Source: Amycolatopsis sp. FDAARGOS 1241
Lineage (GTDB): Bacteria > Actinomycetota > Actinomycetes > Mycobacteriales > Pseudonocardiaceae
Direction of reading: 5' to 3'
Length of the DNA: 64,000 nt
Assembly: GCF_016889705.1 (NCBI RefSeq)
Contig: NZ_CP069526.1
Location: 5,208,001-5,272,000 of the forward strand
Positions 42,219-50,589 of this stretch are shown here, one piece after another. Numbering within the stretch: position 1 is the stretch's first letter; each line of letters begins with the position of its first letter. The position numbers and the translations under genes are program-made. The notes under the pieces are model-generated. The model saw only the letters and a program-made list of their open reading frames with translations, was not told the origin of the DNA and did not search any database.

Positions 42219-43403
42219 TCAGCGTCCGCCGCGCCGGGCGAATTCGGCGCTGAGCGGGCTCTCGTCGCACGCTCGCTCGGGTGGGCGGCGCATGCCGATC
42301 GTCACTGGGACCGGGCCCTTGCGGTGCGAGTGGTCCAGCGATGGCTTCGGCGCGCTGCCCGGCGCGACGCCGGCGAGCGAGAGCTCCCCCTGGCCTCGCA
42401 CGCACTCGGGATCCGGGCCGTCGAGGGGCAGGCCGGTGAAGAACTTCGCCGCCATGCAGCCGCCGCGGCAGGAGTCGTACGCCGAGCACGACGTGCACGC
42501 ACCGCCGGTCTGCGGGCTGCGCAGCTCGGTGAACAGTTCGGACTCCCGCCAGACTTCGGCGAACCCGGCGTCGCGAATGTTGCCGGCGAGGAAGGTTTCG
42601 TGGATCGCGAACGGACAGGCGTAGACGTCGCCGACCGGGTCGACCAGGCACACCACCCGGCCGGCCCCGCACAGGTTCAGCCCGGGCAGCCCGCCGTCGC
42701 CGTACCCCGCGAGGTGGAAAAACGAGTCGCCGGTCAGCACGTTCTCGCCGTGCGCGACGAGCCAGTCGTACAGCTCGCGCTGCTGGGCCGCGGTGGGGTG
42801 CAGCTCGTCCCACACGTCGGCTCCGCGGCCCGAGGGCCGCAACCGGGTCAGGCGCAGCTGCGCGCCGTAGCGATCGGCGATCTCCTTGAACGCGCCGAGC
42901 TGCCCGGCGTTCTGCCGGGTGACCACAACGGACACCTTGAAGTCGGCGAAACCCGCGTTGCGCAACCGTTCCATGGCACGCAGCGCGGTGCGGTACGAGC
43001 CCGGCCCGCGCACCGCGTCGTTGACCTCCTCGGTGGCGCCGTCGAGGGAGATCTGCACGTCGACATAGTCGCTCCCGGCGAGCTTGGCCGCCACCTCGTC
43101 GGTGATCTTGATGCCGTTGGTGGAGAACTTAACGCCGACGTGGTGCTCGGTCGCGTAGTCGACCAGCTCCCAGAAGTCGGGTCGCACCGTGGGCTCGCCG
43201 CCGCCGATGTTCACGTAGAACACCTGCATGCGCTCGAACTCGTCGATCAGCGCCTTGCACTCGGCCGTGCTCAGCTCCCGCGGATCCCGCCGCCCGGACG
43301 AGGACAGGCAGTGCACGCACGAAAGGTTGCAGGCATAAGTGAGCTCCCACGTCAGGCAGATCGGCGCGTCGAGCCCGTACTGGAACTCCTCCACCAGCGA
43401 CAT
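42219..43403 (-). CDS. mftC: mycofactocin radical SAM maturase MftC
   Basis: A 394-residue radical SAM/SPASM enzyme. The [4Fe-4S]-SAM motif is CNLSCVHC near residue 25 (C-x3-C-x2-C), and IGGGEPTVRPDFW follows near 64. The SPASM cysteines include CGAGRVVCLVDPVGDVYACPF near 241 and CTSCSAYDSCRGGC near 300. MftC oxidatively decarboxylates the C-terminal Tyr of MftA and then forms the Val-Tyr cyclic bond. ATG at 43403 overlaps the mftB stop; GTG at 43406 is an alternative. Confidence 0.95.
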   Translation of the reverse strand: MSLVEEFQYGLDAPICLTWELTYACNLSCVHCLSSSGRRDPRELSTAECKALIDEFERMQVFYVNIGGGEPTVRPDFWELVDYATEHHVGVKFSTNGIKITDEVAAKLAGSDYVDVQISLDGATEEVNDAVRGPGSYRTALRAMERLRNAGFADFKVSVVVTRQNAGQLGAFKEIADRYGAQLRLTRLRPSGRGADVWDELHPTAAQQRELYDWLVAHGENVLTGDSFFHLAGYGDGGLPGLNLCGAGRVVCLVDPVGDVYACPFAIHETFLAGNIRDAGFAEVWRESELFTELRSPQTGGACTSCSAYDSCRGGCMAAKFFTGLPLDGPDPECVRGQGELSLAGVAPGSAPKPSLDHSHRKGPVPVTIGMRRPPERACDESPLSAEFARRGGR

Positions 43404-43690
43404 CACACACTCCTCGGGCGGATCATCCGCGACTGGGCCAGCGTGGCCAGGGCACCTTCGTAGCGCGGCAGCTGCGCCGGTGGCACCCCGGCCTCGGCGC
43501 ACGCGGCTCGGGCGCTCGGGCGCTCGGGCAGCGCCCGCACCACGGCCAGCAGCGTCGGGTTCTTCAGGAAGGACAGGCGGCGCGTGCCGAAGTGGTACAG
43601 CAGCGCGCCGAACCGCTCGGGCCGAACGGACACCTGGGCATCCAGCTCCCAGGCGCCGTCCAGCTCGAACGGCGAGGTGTCAGTAGACAC
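43403..43690 (-). CDS. mftB: mycofactocin peptide chaperone MftB
   Basis: A 95-residue RiPP recognition element (PqqD-like). The segment VRPERFGALLYHFGTRRLSFL near the N-terminus is typical of MftB, which holds MftA for MftC. The GTG start at 43690 overlaps the mftA 3' end by 11 bp; an upstream ATG at 43702 would lie further inside mftA and is less likely. The stop overlaps the mftC start. Confidence 0.9.
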   Translation of the reverse strand: MSTDTSPFELDGAWELDAQVSVRPERFGALLYHFGTRRLSFLKNPTLLAVVRALPERPSARAACAEAGVPPAQLPRYEGALATLAQSRMIRPRSV

Positions 43691-43775
43691 CGCACATGCC
43701 ATCGATCGAGACCTCTTCGACCAGCAGGTCTTCGGCCACCTCGGGGGTTTCGACTTCGGTGGTGTCCTCGCTCAT
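43680..43775 (-). CDS. mftA: mycofactocin precursor peptide MftA
   Basis: A 31-residue peptide rich in Glu, Thr and Val with the invariant C-terminus IDGMCGVY; the terminal Val-Tyr becomes the cofactor core. The ATG at 43775 follows AAGGAGGA at the ideal distance. It is the first gene of a minus-strand operon of nine genes that ends at 36613. The gene is short enough to be missed by standard callers. Confidence 0.96.
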   Translation of the reverse strand: MSEDTTEVETPEVAEDLLVEEVSIDGMCGVY

Positions 43776-43789
43776 CGGATCCTCCTTCG

Positions 43790-43841
43790 ATATTCGTCAC
43801 CACGTGACGAATATCCGGCAGAGTAACGTCACCACGTGACG
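43790..43841. promoter_or_regulatory. two palindromic operators between mftA and mftR
   Basis: The first site (43790-43814) has perfect 11-bp arms, ATATTCGTCAC and its complement, around a CAC spacer. The second (43827-43841) keeps CGTCAC-CAC-GTGACG. Spacing between site centres is 32 bp, three helical turns. Both lie in the divergent promoter region, so MftR is the natural binding protein. Confidence 0.75.
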
Positions 43842-43870
43842 AAAGACAAGACCTCCGACGGACGGTTCGC

Positions 43871-44509
43871 ATGACCACCGACTCCCCCGCTCCACACGAA
43901 GCCCGCCGGGGCCGCCCGCCGGGCACGAGCGCGCGTGAACTCGAAGTCATCGCGCTCAGGCTCTTCAGCGAACAGGGTTTCCACGAGACCACCGTCGACC
44001 AGATCGCCGCGGCCGCCCACGTCACCAAACGCACGTTCTTCCGCTACTACGACACCAAGGCCGACGTGCTGTGGAACGAGTTCGACACCGAGGTCGCCAC
44101 GATCCAGTCGCTGCTCGCCGCGTCGCCGGAGGACCTGCCCGTGCTGGAAGCGGTGCGCCTCGCCGTGCTCGAGGCCAACCACTACAGCGCCGAGGACGTC
44201 CCGGAACTGCGCATGCGCATGAGCCTGGTCAGCACCGTCCCCGAACTCGCAGCCAACGCCACCATCCACTACGACGCCTGGGAACGCGCCGTCGCCGGCT
44301 TCGTCGCCCACCGCACCGGCCAGCCCACCGACTCCCTCTTCCCCCTCGCGGTCGGCCGCTCGGTCCTCGCCACGTGCCGCGCCGCCTATGAACGCTGGTC
44401 AGCCCGCGCCGACGCCGACCTCACCCTGTACCTGGACGCCGCCATGAAAGCCCTGGCCGCCGGCTTCGCCGATACCGTCTTGGTCACCGAGCCGGACCCC
44501 ACTCGATAG
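43871..44509 (+). CDS. mftR: TetR-family regulator MftR
   Basis: A 212-residue TetR protein encoded divergently from mftA. The DNA-binding domain spans residues about 15-65 and includes LEVIALRLFSEQGFHETTV and VTKRTFFRYYDTKADVLWNEF, characteristic of MftR. MftR of mycobacteria represses the mft genes and is relieved by acyl-CoA; the same is inferred here. That would connect cofactor synthesis to the CoA-based pathway next door. The ATG at 43871 lies after a 95-bp gap with two operators. Confidence 0.9.
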   Translation: MTTDSPAPHEARRGRPPGTSARELEVIALRLFSEQGFHETTVDQIAAAAHVTKRTFFRYYDTKADVLWNEFDTEVATIQSLLAASPEDLPVLEAVRLAVLEANHYSAEDVPELRMRMSLVSTVPELAANATIHYDAWERAVAGFVAHRTGQPTDSLFPLAVGRSVLATCRAAYERWSARADADLTLYLDAAMKALAAGFADTVLVTEPDPTR

Positions 44510-45692
44510 GGGGTCCGCCCTACCCGAAATGCGGCGTCCCGGCCGGGCGGTGCTGCCGCAACCCAGTGGGTGGCTCCTGGAAGGCCACGCGGTTTCACCG
44601 CCCCGCCAGGACGCCGCAGGTCCCGGGCGATTTTGGCTCCGAGTCCGCGGCTCAGCTGGGCGAAGGGGCCGGCTTGTATGCTTGGGATGAACGAAAAGTT
44701 CGGGAGGTATAGACCAGCCGCTGCCAGGACCACCGGTGGTTGAGTCCGGCGGCTGCACCCTCGGCATCGGGCCCGCAACGACCGCAATCATGTCCGACAC
44801 CTGGACACTCGGTCGCACACGACCTTTCTCCGGCGAGATCTTACTGCGACAATCCACGGCGTTCGCGGAGCGCGATCAAGACGAAGTTCGGACGCCGGTT
44901 CCATGCTATGCGCGACACGGTACTGGAGTTCCGCATTACCACGGACCTTCAACGTCTACGGTTCGTCTGCTTCGCATCCTCGTGATGAGGACTGCTCGTG
45001 CACGATTTGCGGCCGAATCCACCCGGCCCGACGCGCTGTCCATGGGGCCTGGATCAAGAGAACACCGGACGGTGGAGATTTGTCGCCTGCGGGGGCGCAG
45101 GAGATTACCGGGTGCGGGCGGACGAACCGCAGACCGGCGATTGCGACGCCGAAGAAGCCGGCCAGCAGCTGGAGAAAGAAGCCCTTCGGCTTCTCGGTGG
45201 TGCCACGTTCCCAACGCCACACAGACTTCTTCGTGAGATTGGTTTCGCGGTGATACTTCGTGGTGGCCAGGCGATTGAGTCACGAGCCAGCATCGCATCC
45301 CGCCGCGCGTACCCCGCCGCCACGCGATCCCGTCGCGGCAGGCGTGGAAGGTGCACAGCACCGGTGGCGCCCGCCGCTGTGCACTCGGTGAAATCCGGCG
45401 GGCGCGCCGGCCGTGCCGGCTGAAGGGCTGTATCCGTAACACCGAGTGCCCGGGCCTCGAAGGCTGCGGCGTGATCGCCCACGCTGACTGGATTCCCCAC
45501 GCACCAATGCCGCTCGATCGCGTGTCCCTGGTGCCGGCCGGCCCCGGACGCTTCTTCCGCAATCGTCACCGGGGCGAACCGGAGACCTCAGGAGTTCGCA
45601 CGTCGAAGCTCGCCGAGTAGGCGCCTTCCGTCCACGCAGCGCCGCGCGCGTCCGCCCCTCATGTAGACCTCGCACACGGTAGCGTCCGCGAG
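44510..45692. other. gene-poor stretch with degenerate toxin-like and HTH fragments
   Basis: No intact gene is visible in these 1.2 kb, and the composition is less GC-biased at third positions than the flanks. Two fragments can be read. At about 44878-44985 (+) the segment IKTKFGRRFHAMRDTVLEFR resembles the start of a RelE/HigB-type toxin and ends early. At about 45105-45262 (-) the segment KKSVWRWERGTTEKP resembles an XRE-type helix-turn-helix region but lacks a start and is followed by disrupted sequence. Both assignments are weak. Confidence 0.35.
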
Positions 45693-46574
45693 GTGGACCT
45701 TTCAGGGGGAGACGAAGGACATCGCCAGCAGTTGATCGACGAGTTGCGGCCGTTGCTTGAGCGGATCTCCATCCCCAGCGCAGCCATCCGCGTCGACGAT
45801 GATCATCCCGCCGCGATCACCGGCTCATTCGTGGGCAGTCACCCGTACCTTCCCGAGGGTGCGTCGTGGCGGCAGTACCACGACCTGCCGATGCTGTTCC
45901 TCATCCAGATCAACTTCGCCGAGGTCGGCCCGCTGCCCGGGTTCCCGACCAGCGGGTTGCTGCAATGGTTCATCGGCGCCAACGACCACATGCTCGGATT
46001 CACCACCGGCGCGTCGAAGGGATTGGAAGGGTTCGACGTCCGCAGGTACCCCGACACCAGCGCCGCACCGATCGAGGGGCCACAGGCGCCGACGCCGTGG
46101 CACCGACTGCGCGACGAAGACAACCTCTTGACACCGCTGAGCACGAGCGACGCACGACGTCTGAACTTCCAAGTCGGACGCGCCCTGCCGCAACTCGCCG
46201 AGTTCACGTTGGACGGCGACCTCGAGCAGCTCGTCATGGACTTGGCGCGGCTCGGCGGCGCACCAAGTGATGATCCAGGTGTCCTTGCCGGGAACGGATG
46301 GATCGACCTGCTCGGCCGCGAGAGCCCGTTCCGCGACGACTTCGTCCAGGGCAGTTCGCTGGGCGGCAGCGCCTATGTCACGCACGAAGACCCCCGTGGA
46401 AACTCCCCCAACTTTCCGCCGATCGGCGACCCCGCCGGCCAAGTCCTGATCACCCTTGACCAGGACATCGCTCCCGACTGGGGTGTCCAGGGCATCGCCC
46501 ACCTGTTCGGGGACCCGGCAGCCGTCGCCCGAGGCGACCTCTCGTCCGTCCGGTATTACTGGGACTGCACCTGA
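45693..46574 (+). CDS. DUF1963 (YwqG-like) protein
   Basis: A 293-residue cytoplasmic protein of the DUF1963/YwqG family, whose function is unknown. Typical segments are GSFVGSHPYLPEGASWRQ near residue 43, LPMLFLIQINFAEV near 65 and a C-terminal DPAGQVLITLDQDI near 247. GTG at 45693 follows AGCGTCCGCGAGGTG; the GAGG-like sequence may serve translation. It stands alone between decayed sequence and a DUF1772 gene on the other strand. Confidence 0.75.
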   Translation: MDLSGGDEGHRQQLIDELRPLLERISIPSAAIRVDDDHPAAITGSFVGSHPYLPEGASWRQYHDLPMLFLIQINFAEVGPLPGFPTSGLLQWFIGANDHMLGFTTGASKGLEGFDVRRYPDTSAAPIEGPQAPTPWHRLRDEDNLLTPLSTSDARRLNFQVGRALPQLAEFTLDGDLEQLVMDLARLGGAPSDDPGVLAGNGWIDLLGRESPFRDDFVQGSSLGGSAYVTHEDPRGNSPNFPPIGDPAGQVLITLDQDIAPDWGVQGIAHLFGDPAAVARGDLSSVRYYWDCT

Positions 46575-46786
46575 GCGGTAACTCGGCAGGCCAACGCGGG
46601 GCTCCGACGACCTCGAGGAGACGAACGTTCGACGTCTCGAACTCACCGGGCGAAGGCGCCGCCCAGCTCCCCGGCGATGTCCTGCCTTAGTCCGGTCAAC
46701 GGTGTGGCGCCGGCACCCCAGGTGTGGCTGACCAGCCCGGCACTGCGCGTGCGCGGTATCGCGCAGGTCGGCCAGGGCCCGCGGGT

Positions 46787-47233
46787 TCAGCCGAGGGCAG
46801 CGGCCAGCAGGGCGAAGGCGCCGATGATGACGGCGACGCGGACGTAGTGGAAGCGGTCCCAGTGGTTCATCTGCTCCTTCCAGTCGGTGGGACGGCTCTC
46901 GGGGGTCCACGTCTTGCCACGGTTGTTGATCGGGACGAGCAGCAGCAGCGACATGACCACGCTCACGATCAGCAGCGCGGCGGCGATGACGACGAGGCCG
47001 GCGCCGGGCTGATGCCATCCGGCGATGGCCCAGACCGCGCTCAGGACGAGCGAGCCGACATACCAGAACGGCATGAGCGCGCCGAGCATTCGGCCCCCGT
47101 GGGAGCGGGCGGCCTGGTTGCTGTCGTCGGGGAGTCCACTGAAGATCCGGTTCATGACGAAGGCGACGGAGAACTCCACCCCCACCATCACCCCGACGAC
47201 CACGATGGTGACGACCTCGAGTGCACCGAGCAT
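46787..47233 (-). CDS. DUF1772-type integral membrane protein
   Basis: A 148-residue membrane protein with about four hydrophobic segments. It starts MLGALEVVTIVVVGVMVGVEFSVAFVM, and a loop with LLLVPINNRGKTWTPES near 99 is typical of DUF1772 proteins, which include anthrone oxygenase-like members. It lies divergent to a TetR gene, with paired palindromes between them, so it is probably the regulator's target. The 212 bp between its stop and the DUF1963 gene hold nothing recognisable. Confidence 0.8.
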   Translation of the reverse strand: MLGALEVVTIVVVGVMVGVEFSVAFVMNRIFSGLPDDSNQAARSHGGRMLGALMPFWYVGSLVLSAVWAIAGWHQPGAGLVVIAAALLIVSVVMSLLLLVPINNRGKTWTPESRPTDWKEQMNHWDRFHYVRVAVIIGAFALLAAALG

Positions 47234-47249
47234 GGCGACCTTCCCGAAA

Positions 47250-47315
47250 TCTAGTGTTGCTAGACGTTGAGGCAACGCTAATACTAATGTCGCTCGGTTG
47301 TCTAGCAGTGCTAGA
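47250..47315. promoter_or_regulatory. two near-identical operators of the local TetR regulator
   Basis: TCTAGTGTTGCTAGA (47250-47264) and TCTAGCAGTGCTAGA (47301-47315) share the arms TCTAGCA/TGCTAGA, with small mismatches in the first. They stand at both ends of the divergent gap between the DUF1772 gene and tetR. Confidence 0.75.
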
Positions 47316-47323
47316 ATCGAGTC

Positions 47324-47902
47324 ATGTCGGTACAGGAACGGAAACAGCGCGAACGGGCGGACCGCGAGCGCCTCATCGTGGCGACGGCCCGCGAACTCGC
47401 CGAGCAGCAGGGCTGGGACGCAGTCACCACCCGCCTGCTCGCCGAGCGCATCGAGTACAGCCAGCCGGTCCTCTACAGCCATTTCCGCGGCAAGCGCGAG
47501 ATCATCGGCGCCGTCGCCCTCGAGGGTGCCGCCGAGATGGCCACGGCACTGCGGGCCGCGACTGCCGCCACGGACGACCCGCGCACCCGGGTCACCGCCC
47601 TCGCCCGCGCCTACCTCGGCTTCGCCGAGCGCAACCCGGCCGTCTACGACGCCATATTCCAGCTCGACGGCGGCCTGACGTTCGCGAAACAGGACACCCC
47701 GGAGCCACTGAAGGACGCCTTCGCCGCCCTGCTGGAAACCCTCGAAGACGTCGCCGGCAACGGCGTCCACCCGGGACTGTTCACCGAACTGTTCTGGGCA
47801 TCCCTCCACGGCCTGGTCACCCTGACCCGCGCGGGACGGCTACCACCGGGGGACGCCGAGCGGAGGGTCGAGCTGCTGGCGGACCGGCTCCCCGTACTCT
47901 GA
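47324..47902 (+). CDS. TetR-family regulator of the DUF1772 gene
   Basis: A 192-residue TetR protein. The DNA-binding domain covers residues about 8-58, with LIVATARELAEQQGWDAVTT and IEYSQPVLYSHFRGKREI. The C-terminal domain contains FTELFWASLHGLVTLTRAGR, the WHG-type motif common in this subgroup. It likely represses itself and the divergent membrane protein gene. The ligand is unknown. Confidence 0.85.
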   Translation: MSVQERKQRERADRERLIVATARELAEQQGWDAVTTRLLAERIEYSQPVLYSHFRGKREIIGAVALEGAAEMATALRAATAATDDPRTRVTALARAYLGFAERNPAVYDAIFQLDGGLTFAKQDTPEPLKDAFAALLETLEDVAGNGVHPGLFTELFWASLHGLVTLTRAGRLPPGDAERRVELLADRLPVL

Positions 47903-48052
47903 CCCACCGCCCCGGCGGGCACACAGCCGACGTCCCCGGTACCCGCCACCTCGCACCCGAACGTGTCGGGCTGGCCCGCGACCTGTTCGCGGTCGTTCTT
48001 GCCGCTGCCCGATCCGAGCTGCACCCCGGGCGTCTACTACTCGGCGGTTCGG

Positions 48053-48391
48053 TCAGTCGATGGTGTTGCGGTGCTGAGACTGGTTGAGGCGCTGGGCTTC
48101 GTGGAGCTGGTCTTCGAGGGTGATGATGCGGCAGGCGGCGTCGATGGCGGTGCCCTGGTCGACCAGTTCCCGGACGCGGGTGGCCAGGCGCAGCTGGTAG
48201 CGGGAATAGCGACGATGCCCGCCGGCGGAGCGTTGCGGGGTGATCAGGCCGGCCTCGTCGAGGCTGCGCAGGAAGCCTTGGGTGACGCCGAGCATGTCGG
48301 CGGCCCGGCCCATCGTGTAGCCGGGGTAGTGCTCGTCGTCGAACTTGCCGGCCCCGCTGCGCGTGGCCGGTCGGTCTTGCTCAGGGGTCAT
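48053..48391 (-). CDS. MerR-type transcriptional regulator
   Basis: A 112-residue regulator with one MerR winged helix: YTMGRAADMLGVTQGFLRSL at residues about 25-44, then AGLITPQRSAGGHRRYSR. A short helical C-terminus with TLEDQLHEAQRL suggests dimerisation but no ligand domain, which is typical of small actinobacterial MerR proteins. The ATG at 48391 follows GGAGGTGGA. A 34-bp palindrome lies only 20 bp upstream of the start, so expression may depend on read-through of that element. Confidence 0.85.
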   Translation of the reverse strand: MTPEQDRPATRSGAGKFDDEHYPGYTMGRAADMLGVTQGFLRSLDEAGLITPQRSAGGHRRYSRYQLRLATRVRELVDQGTAIDAACRIITLEDQLHEAQRLNQSQHRNTID

Positions 48392-48410
48392 TCCACCTCC
48401 ACATCACAAA

Positions 48411-48444
48411 GGACCCCGGGTGCCGCATGCGGCACCCGGGGTCC
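48411..48444. terminator. perfect 34-bp palindrome, probable intrinsic terminator or attenuator before merR
   Basis: The two 17-bp halves (48411-48427 and 48428-48444) are exact complements. RNA from the minus strand would form a very stable hairpin followed by UUU. It lies between a long gene-free stretch and merR on the same strand. Confidence 0.65.
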
Positions 48445-49060
48445 TCAAGGGTTTGGGTTTTCACCATTGCCAACCGACGTGACCGCCGGCGTGTTGCACC
48501 CGCGGCCGGCGGAAAGCCGGACCCCGCGGGGATCGCTCACGTGTAACCGAGCACCACCTCCGAACTCGATGGAACTGCGGCACCCGCGCGGCACTACCCG
48601 GCCGCTGCGGGCGATCCAATGATGTTCCCGTTCCCTTCTTTCCGGTGTTTTCCACTTACTCGGTACTGCTACTTCACCTGCTGCGAACGCCATCGCGGGG
48701 ACCCTTCCACTGATCGGTCCCAGCACGCTGACGCCGCTGGTCACTGCCCGAAGCCCCGTTCACTGATCGGCTCCGGCCACCTGACCGGTCCTGCAACTGC
48801 ACTTACACACAACAACTGCTGATACTGCTGATCTTCACGGGCGCACACGCTCCGCCCATGTCCTGCACTACCACTCCGAGACCGGTACTACCTGGTCACA
48901 CCTCTTCACAACCCGGTCCCGGGTACTGCTCCCGGTCCCCAGCCGGAACCTGTTTCTTGAGTGGCTCCGTCCTGCCTGACCGTCCTGTCTCACCTCACGG
49001 GCAGTTACGTTATCTCCCGCGTCCGCTTGACGTTGTCTCTCTCGTACGTGGAGAACATTA
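48445..49060 (-). ncRNA. candidate long leader or structured RNA upstream of merR
   Basis: This 600-bp stretch has no convincing gene. On the minus strand it is purine-rich, with repeated blocks such as GACCGATCAGTG and GAGCCGATCAGTG. A promoter-like pair can be read on the minus strand: TAGACA near 49084-49079, 18-bp spacer, TAATGT near 49060. The RNA would end in the palindrome 48411-48444. A 99-codon frame opens at GTG 48744 and stops exactly at the palindrome, but its codon use is unlike that of the neighbours, so I consider RNA function more likely. This is inference only. Confidence 0.35.
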
Positions 49061-49149
49061 CATGCCCTCACCGTTGAATGTCTACTCCCGTCGCCATAGA
49101 TTTTCTGGGGCGGGTCGGACGGATGGCGGGGCGAGAGGGCACACAGACC

Positions 49150-49410
49150 ATGAGTGACGAGGGCACGCAGCACCCGCTCGGTGATCGGTACGGTTTGGGT
49201 GGAGCGCGGGATCTGGGCGAGTACACCCAGGCCCTCACCCGGCTGATGGAGCGGGGACGGCGGGAGCAATGGGTGACGGTGCTGTCGGAGGCCGAGGCCT
49301 ACACGGCAGCGGAGCTGCTCGGGCAGTTCGCGCAGCTGGAGCCGCTGGGTGAGTTGAACCAGCTGGCCGCCTCCCTGGCCAGCCGCATCTACCGCCGCCT
49401 CGGCGCCTGA
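49150..49410 (+). CDS. small hypothetical helical protein
   Basis: About 86 residues from the ATG at 49150 (MSDEGTQHPLGDRYG); an earlier in-frame ATG at 49078 would add 24 residues. The central part (GEYTQALTRLMERGRREQ, then VLSEAEAYTAAELLGQFAQ) is predicted helical and charged. I do not recognise the family. Neither start has a clear ribosome site. It begins where the candidate antisense leader promoter lies, so the two would be divergent. The 240 bp that follow contain nothing I can assign. Confidence 0.5.
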   Translation: MSDEGTQHPLGDRYGLGGARDLGEYTQALTRLMERGRREQWVTVLSEAEAYTAAELLGQFAQLEPLGELNQLAASLASRIYRRLGA

Positions 49411-49654
49411 CTACCGGACCAGGCTGCCCGTTGTTTTCGGCCTGCTACCGAAAGGTCGGCCAGGAGATCCTCACCGCACCCAGCCTGCCAGTAGCCCTGC
49501 AGGCAGCCGCCGAAAGCGCTCCCCAAACCCCTCAGCACAGGTCGCGGTCTGCGCACGCCGACGGGACATCGACGGTGCGGCGGCGGGAGCTGGGCGAGCT
49601 GAGGCGATTCGAGCCGGAAATCGTGGTTGGCGGCGTGGACCAGGATCGACGTGC

Positions 49655-50259
49655 TTGCACGACGCGTCACCGAACACCCCCCACGTGGCGTGGGCTGGGA
49701 CGGCGGCAGGCGTTGCCGGCTCGGTCATCCCGACCGTGGACGTGCAGGTGCAGTCGCTGGGCGCGTCGGTGGTGCTCGCCGTGCGTGGCGAGTTCGATGT
49801 GCTCACCGTTCGACGCGGCAGAAGGCGCTGGAGCAGGCCTTTGTCGCGCCGCCGGCCGTGCTGGTGCTGGACCTGAGCGGTGTCGCGTTCTTCTCTGCGG
49901 TTGCACTCGCCTGTCTGATCGACGCACGCGACCGGTCGGCTGGCGAGGTTTCTCTGCGACTGGTCGTGCCGCGCCGCATCCGTCGTAGCCTGCAGTGGGT
50001 GGGCATGGAGCCGCTGTTCCGCTTTTTCACCGTCGTGGAGGCTCTGCCTGCCGCCGTGACCCTTCGGGTTCCTTCTGACACCGGCGATGTCTGGTTGCGC
50101 GTCACCCGCAGCGCCACGGTCGGTGCCTTCCGTGGTGCCGTGTCCGACGTAGCGGCGCTGCACACTCGGGTGGTGGCGGGAGAGGATGGAATAGATGCAG
50201 CCTGCCAACCACAGAAGTGCCCACGGATATACCGTCGGCACCGGCCCGCCCGTGGGTGA
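49655..50259 (+). pseudogene. frameshifted STAS-domain (anti-sigma factor antagonist-like) gene
   Basis: The beginning reads VDVQVQSLGASVVLAVRGEF in one frame. After about 49810 the homology continues in another frame with KALEQAFVAPPAVLVLDLSG and FFSAVALACLIDARDRSAG, then SLRLVVPRRIRRSLQWVGM. A single-base change near 49805-49815 would explain this, either a real mutation or a sequencing error. In the STAS motif the Ser that is phosphorylated in SpoIIAA-type proteins is replaced by Ala (FFSAV). The next gene encodes a similar, intact protein, so this looks like one half of a tandem duplication. Confidence 0.65.
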
Positions 50260-50584
50260 GGTGGCCCTTCGACATACCAGTGGCGGGGTGGTGATCGTCG
50301 CCCGTGGGGAGTTTGACGCGATCACCAGCCCCGCGCTGCGCGAGGCGGTCCATGGTGTCCTGGCCGAGGCGCCGCCGGTGCTGGTCATGGACCTGACCGG
50401 GACCGTGTTCTTCTCCTCCGTGGCGATCGGCGTCCTCATGGATGCCGTGCTCACTGCCGGCGAGCGCACCTGCGTGCGGGTCGTGGCCGCCCGGCCCATC
50501 CGCCGGACCCTGCAGATGCTGGATCTGGACCCGCAATTCGACTACTTCGACACCACCCAGGAAGCCCTGACCGCCCCGGCCTGA
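50195..50584 (+). CDS. STAS-domain protein, anti-sigma factor antagonist-like
   Basis: A 129-residue STAS protein. The core runs from VVIVARGEFDAITSPALREA near residue 33 through VLVMDLTGTVFFSSVAIGVL near 62 to RRTLQMLDLDPQFDYFDT near the end. In SpoIIAA-type antagonists the loop is DSSG; here it reads SSVA, which keeps one Ser at the likely phosphosite. It may release a sigma factor by binding an anti-sigma kinase, but no kinase or sigma gene is near. The ATG at 50195 overlaps the 3' end of the frameshifted relative. Confidence 0.75.
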   Translation: MQPANHRSAHGYTVGTGPPVGEVALRHTSGGVVIVARGEFDAITSPALREAVHGVLAEAPPVLVMDLTGTVFFSSVAIGVLMDAVLTAGERTCVRVVAARPIRRTLQMLDLDPQFDYFDTTQEALTAPA

Positions 50585-50589
50585 ATGAC

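Noticed and set aside
36601..44509. mftG (GMC oxidoreductase) within the mycofactocin locus
   Set aside because: No GMC-type FAD protein is encoded here; the extra oxidoreductase is an SDR.
49471..50499. Minus-strand open frame opposite the two STAS genes
   Set aside because: The translation has no recognisable domain, while the plus strand clearly encodes STAS segments.
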